From: an uncultured Pseudomonadota bacterium
GTDB lineage: Bacteria; Pseudomonadota; Alphaproteobacteria; Rs-D84
NCBI GenBank assembly: GCA_947306185.1
Contig: CAMZFU010000047.1
Span: forward strand, 1-6,410
DNA length: 6,410 nt
Reading direction: 5' to 3'
Both the position numbers and the translations under genes were made by a program. This document shows, piece by piece, positions 1-5,635 of this stretch. The notes beneath the pieces were generated by a model that did not search any database, was not told the origin of the DNA, and saw nothing but the letters and a program-made list of their open reading frames with translations. Every line of letters begins with the position of its first letter. The first letter of the stretch is position 1.

Positions 1-255
1 ATTCGCATCACCGGCGGTCATTAATGCCGTTTGTTGTTCCGCGTAATTTACACTGGAATCATATATTGCTTTTTCACCAATTTCGCCATTTGTTCCCGTA
101 TGCGTTATTACCGTGTTTGTATCAACCGCGGGGATTTTATCCTGTTTCGTTGCAATTTGATTATCTACATATGTCTTGGATGTTATCTTTTTATCCGCAC
201 TGTATGCAATTCCAATATTTAACACCAATAAAAATGCAACGATTATTCGTTTCAT
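1..255 (-). CDS. Small exported protein, paralogue of the gene just upstream (3' end beyond window)
   Basis: The frame opens with ATG at 255 and runs without a stop to the left edge, giving 85 residues of an incomplete protein. It starts MKRIIVAFLLVLNIG and continues to IAYSADKK, a typical signal peptide (basic n-region, hydrophobic core, likely cleavage near Ser19/Ala20), so the product is probably exported across the inner membrane. The mature part has TSKTYVDNQIATKQDKI (residues 26-42) and THTGTNGEIGEKAIYDSS (51-68), matching the neighbour encoded at 258-638 almost position by position. The start is two bases past that gene's TAA and no Shine-Dalgarno sequence is visible, which suggests translation by reinitiation on a shared mRNA. 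I do not recognise a named family. The ATKQDKI phrase resembles linkers in phage tail-fibre and coiled-coil surface proteins, but that is only a resemblance. The function is unknown. Confidence 0.82.
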   Translation of the reverse strand, partial: MKRIIVAFLLVLNIGIAYSADKKITSKTYVDNQIATKQDKIPAVDTNTVITHTGTNGEIGEKAIYDSSVNYAEQQTALMTAGDAN

Positions 256-257
256 AC

Positions 258-638
258 TTAATTGTGATTAAAGTGTGTCCCGCTTGCCGGATTTATTTGC
301 CATATCAAACAACCCTCGCTATCCGAGTGGGCACATGTTAAATGGCCATTTATTCCATTTTGTATTGCGGTGTTGACCTGGCCGGCCTCTACCAATGCGG
401 CCGAATTATATGACGCGGATTCATTATATACCGCCTTTTGTCCAACAGTCCCCTCGGTTCCCGTATACGTCACAACCGAACCGTTTGTTCCAGCACCGAT
501 TTTATTTTGTTTCGTCGCAAGTTGATTTGTCACATACGTTTTTGATGTTGTAACCTTATCGCCAACCGCTGGTGTACCTTCGGCAAATGCACCACCGCAC
601 GCAACAATTCCGATTAACAACAAAGATAATTTTCTCAT
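258..638 (-). CDS. Small exported protein with TSKTYV/ATKQ motif, 126 aa
   Basis: The product begins MRKLSLLLIGIVACGGAFAEG, a signal peptide with a good signal peptidase I site after AFA (residues 17-19). Cys14 in IVAC could alternatively be read as a lipobox, but the hydrophobic core before it is short. The mature part has TSKTYVTNQLATKQNKI (31-47), TYTGTEGTVGQKAVYNES (57-74) and a C-terminal segment with two cysteines, Cys102 and Cys110, spaced as HLTCAHSDSEGCLIW, which could form a disulfide after export. The frame extends further upstream from a TTG at 674, but that codon lies at the -10 element of the promoter and cannot be in the mRNA. ATG at 638 has GGGGG six bases upstream and is the start. 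It is the first gene of a unit whose second gene, 2 bases downstream, is its paralogue. The family is not recognised; a secreted or surface role is inferred only from the signal peptide. Confidence 0.85.
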   Translation of the reverse strand: MRKLSLLLIGIVACGGAFAEGTPAVGDKVTTSKTYVTNQLATKQNKIGAGTNGSVVTYTGTEGTVGQKAVYNESASYNSAALVEAGQVNTAIQNGINGHLTCAHSDSEGCLIWQINPASGTHFNHN

Positions 639-649
639 TTGTATCCCCC
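639..649 (-). promoter_or_regulatory. Ribosome binding site that fixes the start at 638
   Basis: On the minus strand GGGGG (645-649) is followed by the 6-base spacer ATACAA and then ATG at 638. It supports 638 over the upstream TTG at 674, which has no leader because it abuts the promoter -10 element. Confidence 0.7.
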
Positions 650-674
650 GCACCCAGTTAATTTGTTCTTGCAA

Positions 675-704
675 ATTATATCAAAATTCGCACCACCGAG
701 TCAA
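675..704 (-). promoter_or_regulatory. Strong sigma70-type extended -10 promoter for the exported-protein pair
   Basis: Reading the minus strand, TTGACT (699-704) is the -35 element and TATAAT (675-680) a perfect -10 element, with an 18-base spacer. The bases just before the -10 are TGA, giving the extended -10 form TGnTATAAT. Transcription should start near 667-668, leaving a leader of about 30 bases before the ATG at 638. The promoter sits only five bases beyond the terminator of the preceding unit, so it insulates the exported-protein genes from that operon. No operator-like palindrome is evident next to it. Confidence 0.8.
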
Positions 705-709
705 CAACG

Positions 710-742
710 AAAAAAACGGTCGCATTTCACGACCGTTTTTTT
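710..742 (-). terminator. Rho-independent terminator, 13-bp perfect stem, possibly bidirectional
   Basis: Positions 710-722 (A7 then CGGTCG) pair perfectly with 730-742 (CGACCG then T7) around a 7-base loop. The minus-strand transcript from the DUF805 gene, which ends 26 bases earlier, would form a CGGTCG/CGACCG core followed by a run of seven U residues. The symmetric A and T runs mean it could also stop transcription from the other strand, although no convergent gene is visible here. Confidence 0.9.
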
Positions 743-767
743 ATCACTAATAACTAACCACTTATAA

Positions 768-1295
768 CTACCTTCTGCTTGGTATGCATCCAACAACAAG
801 AACAAATATCGCAAACACCAAAAAGAAGGCCGTATACATTAACATTCCTGATGATACATATTCCAATGCCAATAAACGATACCACGCCGCACCACGAATC
901 AGTGGGATTAAATAAATCAACAACACCGGTATCAAATACCACCACACGGAAATACCCGCATCACGGAAACGACGTACGGTCAATGCCATCATTGGTATGA
1001 ACAAAATTGCATTTACAATCGTGGCAACAATTCCGCCAACGAAGTGTCCGAACAACCAATTCACGATTACCACAAACAACAATCCAAACCAAAATTCAGA
1101 CCGCGTGGAACGACCCATAAAATCGAAAAATCCGGTCCAAAATCTTTTAACCGCCATAACCGGATCAATCATTGGGCGACTTATCGATGCCGTTGTTGCC
1201 GGTGCCGTATCACGCACTACGCGATGTGTTGTCGTCCGACGCGTTGTTTTTTTAACTGTTGTTTTTTTTGATTGTTGTTTTTTTGCTGTTGGCAT
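768..1295 (-). CDS. DUF805 family inner-membrane protein with Lys/Thr-rich N-terminal tail, 175 aa
   Basis: DUF805 proteins are small multi-pass inner-membrane proteins of unsettled function. Two hallmarks are visible: FMGRSTRSEFW (residues 59-69) before the first hydrophobic stretch, and LTVRRFRDAGISVWWY (105-120) between the second and third. Four likely membrane spans fall near 69-84, 87-105, 117-133 and 153-171. Residues 1-41 are an added basic tail with repeats KKQQS, KKTTV, KKTT, RRTTT, resembling a nucleic-acid-binding or histone-like tail, and would be cytoplasmic if the usual topology holds. The start at 1295 is chosen because AAAGGAAAGG precedes ATG closely; an in-frame extension to 1388 would run back into the rlmE coding region. 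The gene lies 28 bases after rlmE and is the last before the terminator at 710-742. It may also have its own promoter at 1323-1352. The family assignment is firm; the role is unknown. Confidence 0.88.
   Translation of the reverse strand: MPTAKKQQSKKTTVKKTTRRTTTHRVVRDTAPATTASISRPMIDPVMAVKRFWTGFFDFMGRSTRSEFWFGLLFVVIVNWLFGHFVGGIVATIVNAILFIPMMALTVRRFRDAGISVWWYLIPVLLIYLIPLIRGAAWYRLLALEYVSSGMLMYTAFFLVFAIFVLVVGCIPSRR
1242..1287 (-). repeat. Three imperfect 15-base repeats with A7/A8/A7 runs inside the DUF805 gene
   Basis: In the sense strand the start of the DUF805 gene contains runs of 7, 8 and 7 A residues (plus-strand T runs at 1278-1284, 1262-1269 and 1247-1253), each followed by CAAC. They encode the successive pentapeptides KKQQS, KKTTV and KKTT. 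The homopolymers are long enough to be slippage-prone during replication or transcription. Confidence 0.75.
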
Positions 1296-1322
1296 AACCT
1301 TTCCTTTGTTTTGTATGCTATT

Positions 1323-1352
1323 ATTATATCTTATTTTTGTAACCCAATGCAA
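1323..1352 (-). promoter_or_regulatory. Possible promoter for the DUF805 gene, overlapping the end of rlmE
   Basis: On the minus strand TTGCAT (1347-1352), an 18-base spacer and a perfect TATAAT (1323-1328) overlap the last rlmE codons and its stop. Initiation would fall near 1316, about 20 bases before the start codon at 1295. The -35 match is poor, and TATAAT-like strings occur by chance in AT-rich sequence. Confidence 0.38.
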
Positions 1353-1983
1353 CAATAAACATTTCCACAGAATCTTTACGCGACGCATTTGGCTTTACAT
1401 GATGCACCACATCAAACCTTTCTTTGATTTGTTTCAACAATTCATTTGTTGTACCACCTGTAAAAGATTTCGCAACAAATACACCACCGGGCTTTAACGC
1501 GCGGCATGCAAAATCAAATGCGTATTCCAATAAAACCATTTGACGCAGGTGATCTGTTTTCTGATGCCCAACGGTATTTGGTGCCATATCAGAAACAACG
1601 ACATCGACCACACCATCCACGTTATCATCCAACTTTAACTTTTCCACCAACCAATTCAATGCCTCGTCAGTGGTAAAATCGCCTTGGTAAAATTCAACAT
1701 TGTTTATTGGGGTTATTTCCAATAAATCCATCGCAAAAATTTTTGTCCGTGGAAAGGTGCGCGCAATAAATTGCGACCACGACCCTGGTGCCGCCCCCAA
1801 ATCAACAACAACCTGATTATTTTTAAGAAATTTATACCTATCATTAATTTCAATCAATTTATATGCCGCACGCGCACGATATCCGTCGGCATGCGCACGC
1901 GCAACATACGGATCGGCGGCCTGGCGTTGAAGCCACGCAACCGAAGATTTGTGCTTTGCAATTTTTTTATTTTGTATTTTCAT
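1324..1983 (-). CDS. rlmE: 23S rRNA (uridine-2'-O-)methyltransferase RlmE (FtsJ/RrmJ), 219 aa
   Basis: RlmE uses S-adenosylmethionine to methylate the 2'-OH of U2552 (E. coli numbering) in the A-loop of 23S rRNA, a late step in 50S subunit maturation in the cytoplasm. The Rossmann-type SAM site VVDLGAAPGSWSQ is at residues 59-71, with an acidic motif around Asp86. The family's K-D-K-E catalytic tetrad is intact: Lys42 in AAYKLIE, Asp132 in VSDMAPN, Lys172 in FVAKSF and Glu207 in DSVEMF. The length of 219 residues fits the usual 205-240. ATG at 1983 is chosen because similarity begins just after it; an upstream in-frame frame back to 2076 would run through the small gene at 1967-2176. The start overlaps that gene's end by 17 bases and has only a weak GGGG about four bases upstream, so translation is probably coupled. 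The N-terminus KIQNKKIAKHK is basic, as expected for an RNA-binding enzyme. Confidence 0.96.
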   Translation of the reverse strand: MKIQNKKIAKHKSSVAWLQRQAADPYVARAHADGYRARAAYKLIEINDRYKFLKNNQVVVDLGAAPGSWSQFIARTFPRTKIFAMDLLEITPINNVEFYQGDFTTDEALNWLVEKLKLDDNVDGVVDVVVSDMAPNTVGHQKTDHLRQMVLLEYAFDFACRALKPGGVFVAKSFTGGTTNELLKQIKERFDVVHHVKPNASRKDSVEMFIVALGYKNKI

Positions 1984-2176
1984 AAGGCCCCATGACCCTT
2001 TGTCTAAAACGACACATTGCCCGATAACTGTTTCTGAACAATCCTTCCTTGAAAAAACGTGTATCATTAATTTCAAAATAAGGTGTCACCGCCACCCAAG
2101 ACAATTGCCACCCACGCAGTTTTCCCGTCTTTTCAGAATATACCGGCACAGAAGTTATATTTTCAAATTTGGGCAT
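1967..2176 (-). CDS. Uncharacterised small basic protein, 69 aa
   Basis: I do not recognise this protein. It runs from ATG at 2176 to TAA at 1967. AAGGA (2184-2188) lies seven bases before the ATG, right after the stop of the SRP M-domain gene, so initiation is well supported. The product is soluble-looking, with no signal peptide or membrane span. It is rich in Arg and aromatic residues (12 Lys/Arg against 6 Asp/Glu), with GKLRGWQLSWVAVTPYFEI (18-36) probably forming strands and a basic C-terminal part around RNSYRAMCRFRQR (48-60). Its end overlaps the start of rlmE by 17 bases, and it follows the M-domain gene by 13 bases. That context suggests a partner in an RNA- or ribosome-linked process, but this is inference. 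It is not bS16, although bS16 often lies near ffh in bacteria. The gene itself is likely real because of its Shine-Dalgarno sequence and overlap architecture. Confidence 0.72.
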   Translation of the reverse strand: MPKFENITSVPVYSEKTGKLRGWQLSWVAVTPYFEINDTRFFKEGLFRNSYRAMCRFRQRVMGPYENTK

Positions 2177-2189
2177 CAATTAATCCTTT

Positions 2190-2687
2190 TTATTTTACCC
2201 CATCTGGGGCGCCACCTTGGGATTGCATACGTTGCATTACAGCCTCCATACCGCCCATACGCTGTATCATCGCCATTTGTTGTTTCATTTTAAGATATTG
2301 TTTAATAATATGTTCAACTTCACGTACAGTAACACCGGCCGCTTCGGCGATACGGGCTTTGGCATTGGCAAAGATTTTTTCTGGGTCGGCACGTTCTGTG
2401 GCGGTCATTGCTTCTAATATTTTAATCTGGGCATCGACACTGCCATCTTTGATTTTTTCTTTCATTGCATTAACCGCACCCGACATACCTGGTACCATTT
2501 TAAGCAACCCACTAAAATTGCTCATCTTTTTTATCTGTTTCAATTGCGCCAACATATCGTTCATATCAAACTGACCCGACATCATACGTTCGGCGGTTTC
2601 TTTCATACCCTTGGGCACTTTTGGTTCAACGGTTTCGTTATTTTGATTTTCTGTCGCTTCTTTTTTCTTTTTACCAAATCCAAACAT
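2190..2687 (-). CDS. Stand-alone SRP54/Ffh M-domain protein without the NG GTPase, 165 aa
   Basis: The protein matches the methionine-rich M domain of Ffh, the signal recognition particle subunit that binds signal sequences and 4.5S RNA. Visible landmarks in order are FDMNDMLAQLKQIKKM (residues 40-55), the finger-loop-like LLKMVPGMSG (61-70), ILEAMTATERADPEKI (90-105), then RIAEAAGVTVREVEHIIKQY (112-131) and a Met/Gln-rich tail. It holds 18 methionines in 165 residues. The N and G domains, normally about 300 residues with the GTP-binding motifs, are absent. The preceding DNA is uvrA, so this is not a local frameshift. Instead a charged 26-residue leader starts MFGFGKKKKE, which resembles the beginning of FtsY. 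The RNA-binding motif (SRKRRIAAGCG in E. coli Ffh, from memory) reads NAKARIAEAAG here, losing two arginines and a glycine. ATG at 2687 has AAGGAG (2695-2700) with a 7-base spacer, so it is actively translated. A normal ffh is expected elsewhere in the genome. Domain identity is secure; function is open. Confidence 0.87.
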   Translation of the reverse strand: MFGFGKKKKEATENQNNETVEPKVPKGMKETAERMMSGQFDMNDMLAQLKQIKKMSNFSGLLKMVPGMSGAVNAMKEKIKDGSVDAQIKILEAMTATERADPEKIFANAKARIAEAAGVTVREVEHIIKQYLKMKQQMAMIQRMGGMEAVMQRMQSQGGAPDGVK

Positions 2688-2711
2688 TATTTTACTCCTT
2701 ATGTTCCATTA

Positions 2712-2740
2712 ATATTATGCGATAAAAAACTACTTGTCCA
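2712..2740 (-). promoter_or_regulatory. Possible promoter for the M-domain gene, overlapping the uvrA stop
   Basis: On the minus strand TGGACA (2735-2740, one mismatch to TTGACA) is followed by a 17-base spacer and TAATAT (2712-2717, four of six to TATAAT). Initiation would be near 2705, just before the AAGGAG ribosome binding site. It would let the M-domain, small-protein and rlmE genes be expressed apart from uvrA. Confidence 0.35.
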
Positions 2741-5573
2741 GATACTTCTTAAGATATTTCCCGGTAAGTGATTCAGGATTTTTTGCCACATCTTCGGGCG
2801 TACCAGTCGCGATTACATGGCCACCACCTGCGCCCCCAGCGGGGCCCAAATCAATAATCCAATCGGCGGTTTTAATTACTTCCAAATTATGTTCGATAAC
2901 GATTACGGTGTTGCCCTGCTCTACCAATTCATGCAGCACCCCAAGCAATTGTTTTATATCTTCGAAATGCAAACCCGTTGTCGGTTCGTCCAAAATATAA
3001 AGTGTCTGACCAGTGCCACGTGCTGATAATTCCTTTGATAATTTTATGCGTTGCGCTTCACCACCAGATAAATCAAGCGAACTTTGTCCCAATTTAATAT
3101 AATCCAAACCTACGCGTTTCAATAATTCTAATTTACGGCTAATCTGCGGATGATTTATAAAGAACCGGTATGCTTCATCAACCGTCATATTAAGGACGTC
3201 TGCAATGGATTTGCCCTTGTATTTAACCGCCAATGTTTCATCATTATACCGTGAACCGTGGCATTTGTCGCATTCAACATAAACATCCGCCAAGAAATTC
3301 ATTTCTATTTTTATTTGGCCATCACCCTGACAAGCCTCGCACCGACCACCCTTGACATTAAATGAAAAACGCCCCGGACCGTAACCACGTGTTTTGGCCT
3401 CTGGCAATTCGGCAAAGAAATCACGAATATTGGAGAACACGCCCGTATATGTTGCCGGGTTGCTGCGTGGACTGCGCCCGATTGGCGATTGGTCGATATC
3501 AACAACCTTGTCTATATTTTCCATACCGCGAATAATATCATGTGCCCCCGTTTCCAATTTTGACCCATATAATGCGCGCATCAACGCCGGATAAAGTGTA
3601 TTTAACAATAATGTGGATTTGCCCGAACCAGATACACCGGTCAGTGCGATAAATTTTCCCAACGGAAATTCAACAGTTATGTTTTTAAGATTGTTTTCAC
3701 GCGCACCACTTATCACTATCGATTTACCATTTCCGGCACGACGTTTTTTCGGCACAGGGATTTTTTTCTTGCCCGATAAATATTGTCCGGTCAATGAATC
3801 TTTATTTTTTATCACCTGTTCCGGTGTACCGGCGGCAATAATGTTTCCACCATTTACGCCCGCACCACGTCCAATATCAACCAAATAGTCCGCCGCACGC
3901 ATCGCATCTTCGTCATGTTCAACAACTATCACACTGTTATCTTTATCACGCAACATTTTTAAGGTGTCCAACAATTTGTCATTGTCGCTTTGGTGCAACC
4001 CAATTGACGGTTCATCCAACACATACAACACACCAGACAGGCCACTACCAATCTGCGAAGCAAGGCGGATACGTTGCGCTTCGCCCCCGGACAACGTTCC
4101 CGACATACGTGACATAGTCAAATACCCAAGTCCAACATTTTTCAAGAACATTAATCGCGATGTAATTTCACGCAACACCATACGCGCAATATCATTTTCT
4201 TTCTGTGTTAAATGATTTGGCAAATTCAAGAACCAATTATAAGAATCATCAATGGACATATCACAAACATCAATGATATCCATACCATTAATTTTTATAC
4301 ACAGCGCCTGAATATTAAGACGTTTGCCATGGCAAACCGGACACGGCTTTTCCGATTGATATTTTGCCAATTCCGCACGCATCATTTCAGAATCAGATTC
4401 GCGCCACCGCCGTTCAATATTATTCACAACACCTTCGAACGGCTTTTCATAAATGAACCCGTTCCAATTTATCTTAATGGGTTTATCACCCGTTCCATAA
4501 AGAACAATATCTTTTTGTTCCGCCGTCAATGTGTGCCACGGTTTAGATAATGGAATTTTATATTGTTTATGCAAAGCATCCAACAAATGATTAAACTGAC
4601 TAAGCATACCGCCACGTGACCACGGTGCAATCGCGCCGTCTAAAATAGATTTTGATGGATCCGGAATTATTAAATCAGGTGACATATTTAACTGCACACC
4701 CAACCCGTCGCATGCACTACACGCCCCCATTGGCGCATTAAAAGAAAACAAACGCGGTTCAATTTTTGGTACGGCAAAACCACTAACCGGACACGCATAG
4801 TTTTGCGAATATAAAATATCTTCATTTGTATCTAACCGGCGAACCAATACTGCACCCGGGACAAGCCGTAATGAACCTTCGAATGAAGAATACATACGCG
4901 AACGAAATTCTTCCTTATCTGATTCAGACGCACCATCCGCCGGCATTTGAATACGATCAACAATTACAAAAATATTATGCTTTTTATTTTTATCCAACGA
5001 TGGCACCGACGACAAATCATATAATTCATTATCAATTATAACCCGCTGATACCCCTGTTTAACCAAGAAAGCCAATTCTTTTTTATATTCGCCTTTGCGG
5101 TCACGAACCAATGGCGCCATAATATACACACGCACGCCCGATGGAATATTGAAAGTCAAATCAACCATTTCTGCAATGGTCTGCGATTTAATCGGCAAAC
5201 CGGTTACCGGTGAATGTGGCACACCGATACGCGCCCACAACAAACGTAAATAATCATAAATTTCTGTGACCGTTCCAACGGTTGAACGCGGATTTTTCGA
5301 TGTAGTTTTTTGTTCAATTGAAATTGCGGGTGCCAAACCTTCGATTAAATCGACATCTGGTTTTTTCTGCATATCCAAGAATTGACGCGCATAACTGGAC
5401 AGCGATTCAACATAACGTCTTTGACCTTCGGCATAAATTGTATTAAAAGCCAACGACGATTTTCCCGAACCGGATACGCCAGTAAAGACCACCAATTTAT
5501 TTTTTGGTAGATCCAAATCAATATTCTTAAGATTATTTTCGCGTGCACCGCGAATCTTTATCAATCCAGACAT
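2730..5573 (-). CDS. uvrA: UvrABC excinuclease subunit A (UvrA), 947 aa
   Basis: UvrA is the dimeric ATPase that scans DNA for bulky or UV damage and loads UvrB in nucleotide excision repair. Both ABC modules are complete: Walker A GVSGSGKSS at 32-40 and GVSGSGKST at 646-654; signature LSGGE at 494-498 and 835-839; Walker B LDEPSIGLH at 519-527 and LDEPTTGLH at 861-869. The C-terminal zinc module is intact with Cys745, Cys748, Cys768 and Cys771. The N-terminal zinc site is altered: CPVSGF puts Ser264 where the E. coli protein has the second Cys, although Cys261, Cys285 and Cys288 remain. I recall CPVSGF as common in alphaproteobacteria, so it is probably a lineage trait. The length matches the family (about 940). 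No Shine-Dalgarno sequence precedes ATG at 5573, and a candidate promoter lies almost on the start codon. No clear LexA box is visible upstream. It follows the rodZ-like gene by 62 bases. Confidence 0.98.
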   Translation of the reverse strand: MSGLIKIRGARENNLKNIDLDLPKNKLVVFTGVSGSGKSSLAFNTIYAEGQRRYVESLSSYARQFLDMQKKPDVDLIEGLAPAISIEQKTTSKNPRSTVGTVTEIYDYLRLLWARIGVPHSPVTGLPIKSQTIAEMVDLTFNIPSGVRVYIMAPLVRDRKGEYKKELAFLVKQGYQRVIIDNELYDLSSVPSLDKNKKHNIFVIVDRIQMPADGASESDKEEFRSRMYSSFEGSLRLVPGAVLVRRLDTNEDILYSQNYACPVSGFAVPKIEPRLFSFNAPMGACSACDGLGVQLNMSPDLIIPDPSKSILDGAIAPWSRGGMLSQFNHLLDALHKQYKIPLSKPWHTLTAEQKDIVLYGTGDKPIKINWNGFIYEKPFEGVVNNIERRWRESDSEMMRAELAKYQSEKPCPVCHGKRLNIQALCIKINGMDIIDVCDMSIDDSYNWFLNLPNHLTQKENDIARMVLREITSRLMFLKNVGLGYLTMSRMSGTLSGGEAQRIRLASQIGSGLSGVLYVLDEPSIGLHQSDNDKLLDTLKMLRDKDNSVIVVEHDEDAMRAADYLVDIGRGAGVNGGNIIAAGTPEQVIKNKDSLTGQYLSGKKKIPVPKKRRAGNGKSIVISGARENNLKNITVEFPLGKFIALTGVSGSGKSTLLLNTLYPALMRALYGSKLETGAHDIIRGMENIDKVVDIDQSPIGRSPRSNPATYTGVFSNIRDFFAELPEAKTRGYGPGRFSFNVKGGRCEACQGDGQIKIEMNFLADVYVECDKCHGSRYNDETLAVKYKGKSIADVLNMTVDEAYRFFINHPQISRKLELLKRVGLDYIKLGQSSLDLSGGEAQRIKLSKELSARGTGQTLYILDEPTTGLHFEDIKQLLGVLHELVEQGNTVIVIEHNLEVIKTADWIIDLGPAGGAGGGHVIATGTPEDVAKNPESLTGKYLKKYLDK

Positions 5574-5582
5574 AGCAAGAAA

Positions 5583-5610
5583 AATATAGAACTTTTATCC
5601 AAGATTTCAA
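5583..5610 (-). promoter_or_regulatory. Possible uvrA promoter giving a very short leader
   Basis: On the minus strand TTGAAA (5605-5610), a 16-base spacer and TATATT (5583-5588) precede uvrA. Initiation would fall near 5576, only a few bases before the ATG at 5573, which would fit the missing Shine-Dalgarno sequence. Both hexamers are partial matches in an AT-rich gap, so this is a candidate only. Confidence 0.35.
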
Positions 5611-5635
5611 TACCAACGAAGTCAGAAAAAATTAC

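Noticed and set aside
639..674. A 12-residue N-terminal extension of the exported protein, starting at TTG 674
   Set aside because: The TTG abuts the TATAAT at 675-680, so it lies upstream of the expected transcript start, and the signal peptide and ribosome binding site both fit ATG 638.
1296..1388. A longer DUF805 protein beginning at 1388
   Set aside because: The extension overlaps the end of rlmE, and a strong AAAGGAAAGG sits directly before ATG 1295.
997..1497. Plus-strand open frame of 166 codons
   Set aside because: It spans parts of the DUF805 gene and rlmE in antisense; the low-complexity translation has no domain motif or ribosome binding site.
1984..2076. A longer RlmE beginning at 2076
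   Set aside because: The added 31 residues match nothing in the family and lie inside the small gene; RlmE similarity and length fit ATG 1983.
2083..2574. Plus-strand open frame of 163 codons
   Set aside because: It is antisense to the M-domain gene, whose identity and start are clear; its hydrophobic look is a shadow of the Met-rich coding strand.
2190..2687. The M-domain gene as the remnant of a frameshifted or interrupted ffh
   Set aside because: No NG-domain coding remains upstream in any frame; intact uvrA ends 42 bases before its start, and the gene has its own ATG and AAGGAG.
5574..5635. Alphaproteobacterial LexA box (GTTC-N7-GTTC) upstream of uvrA
   Set aside because: One GTTC half-site is present, but the second half at the right spacing is absent, so SOS control cannot be claimed.
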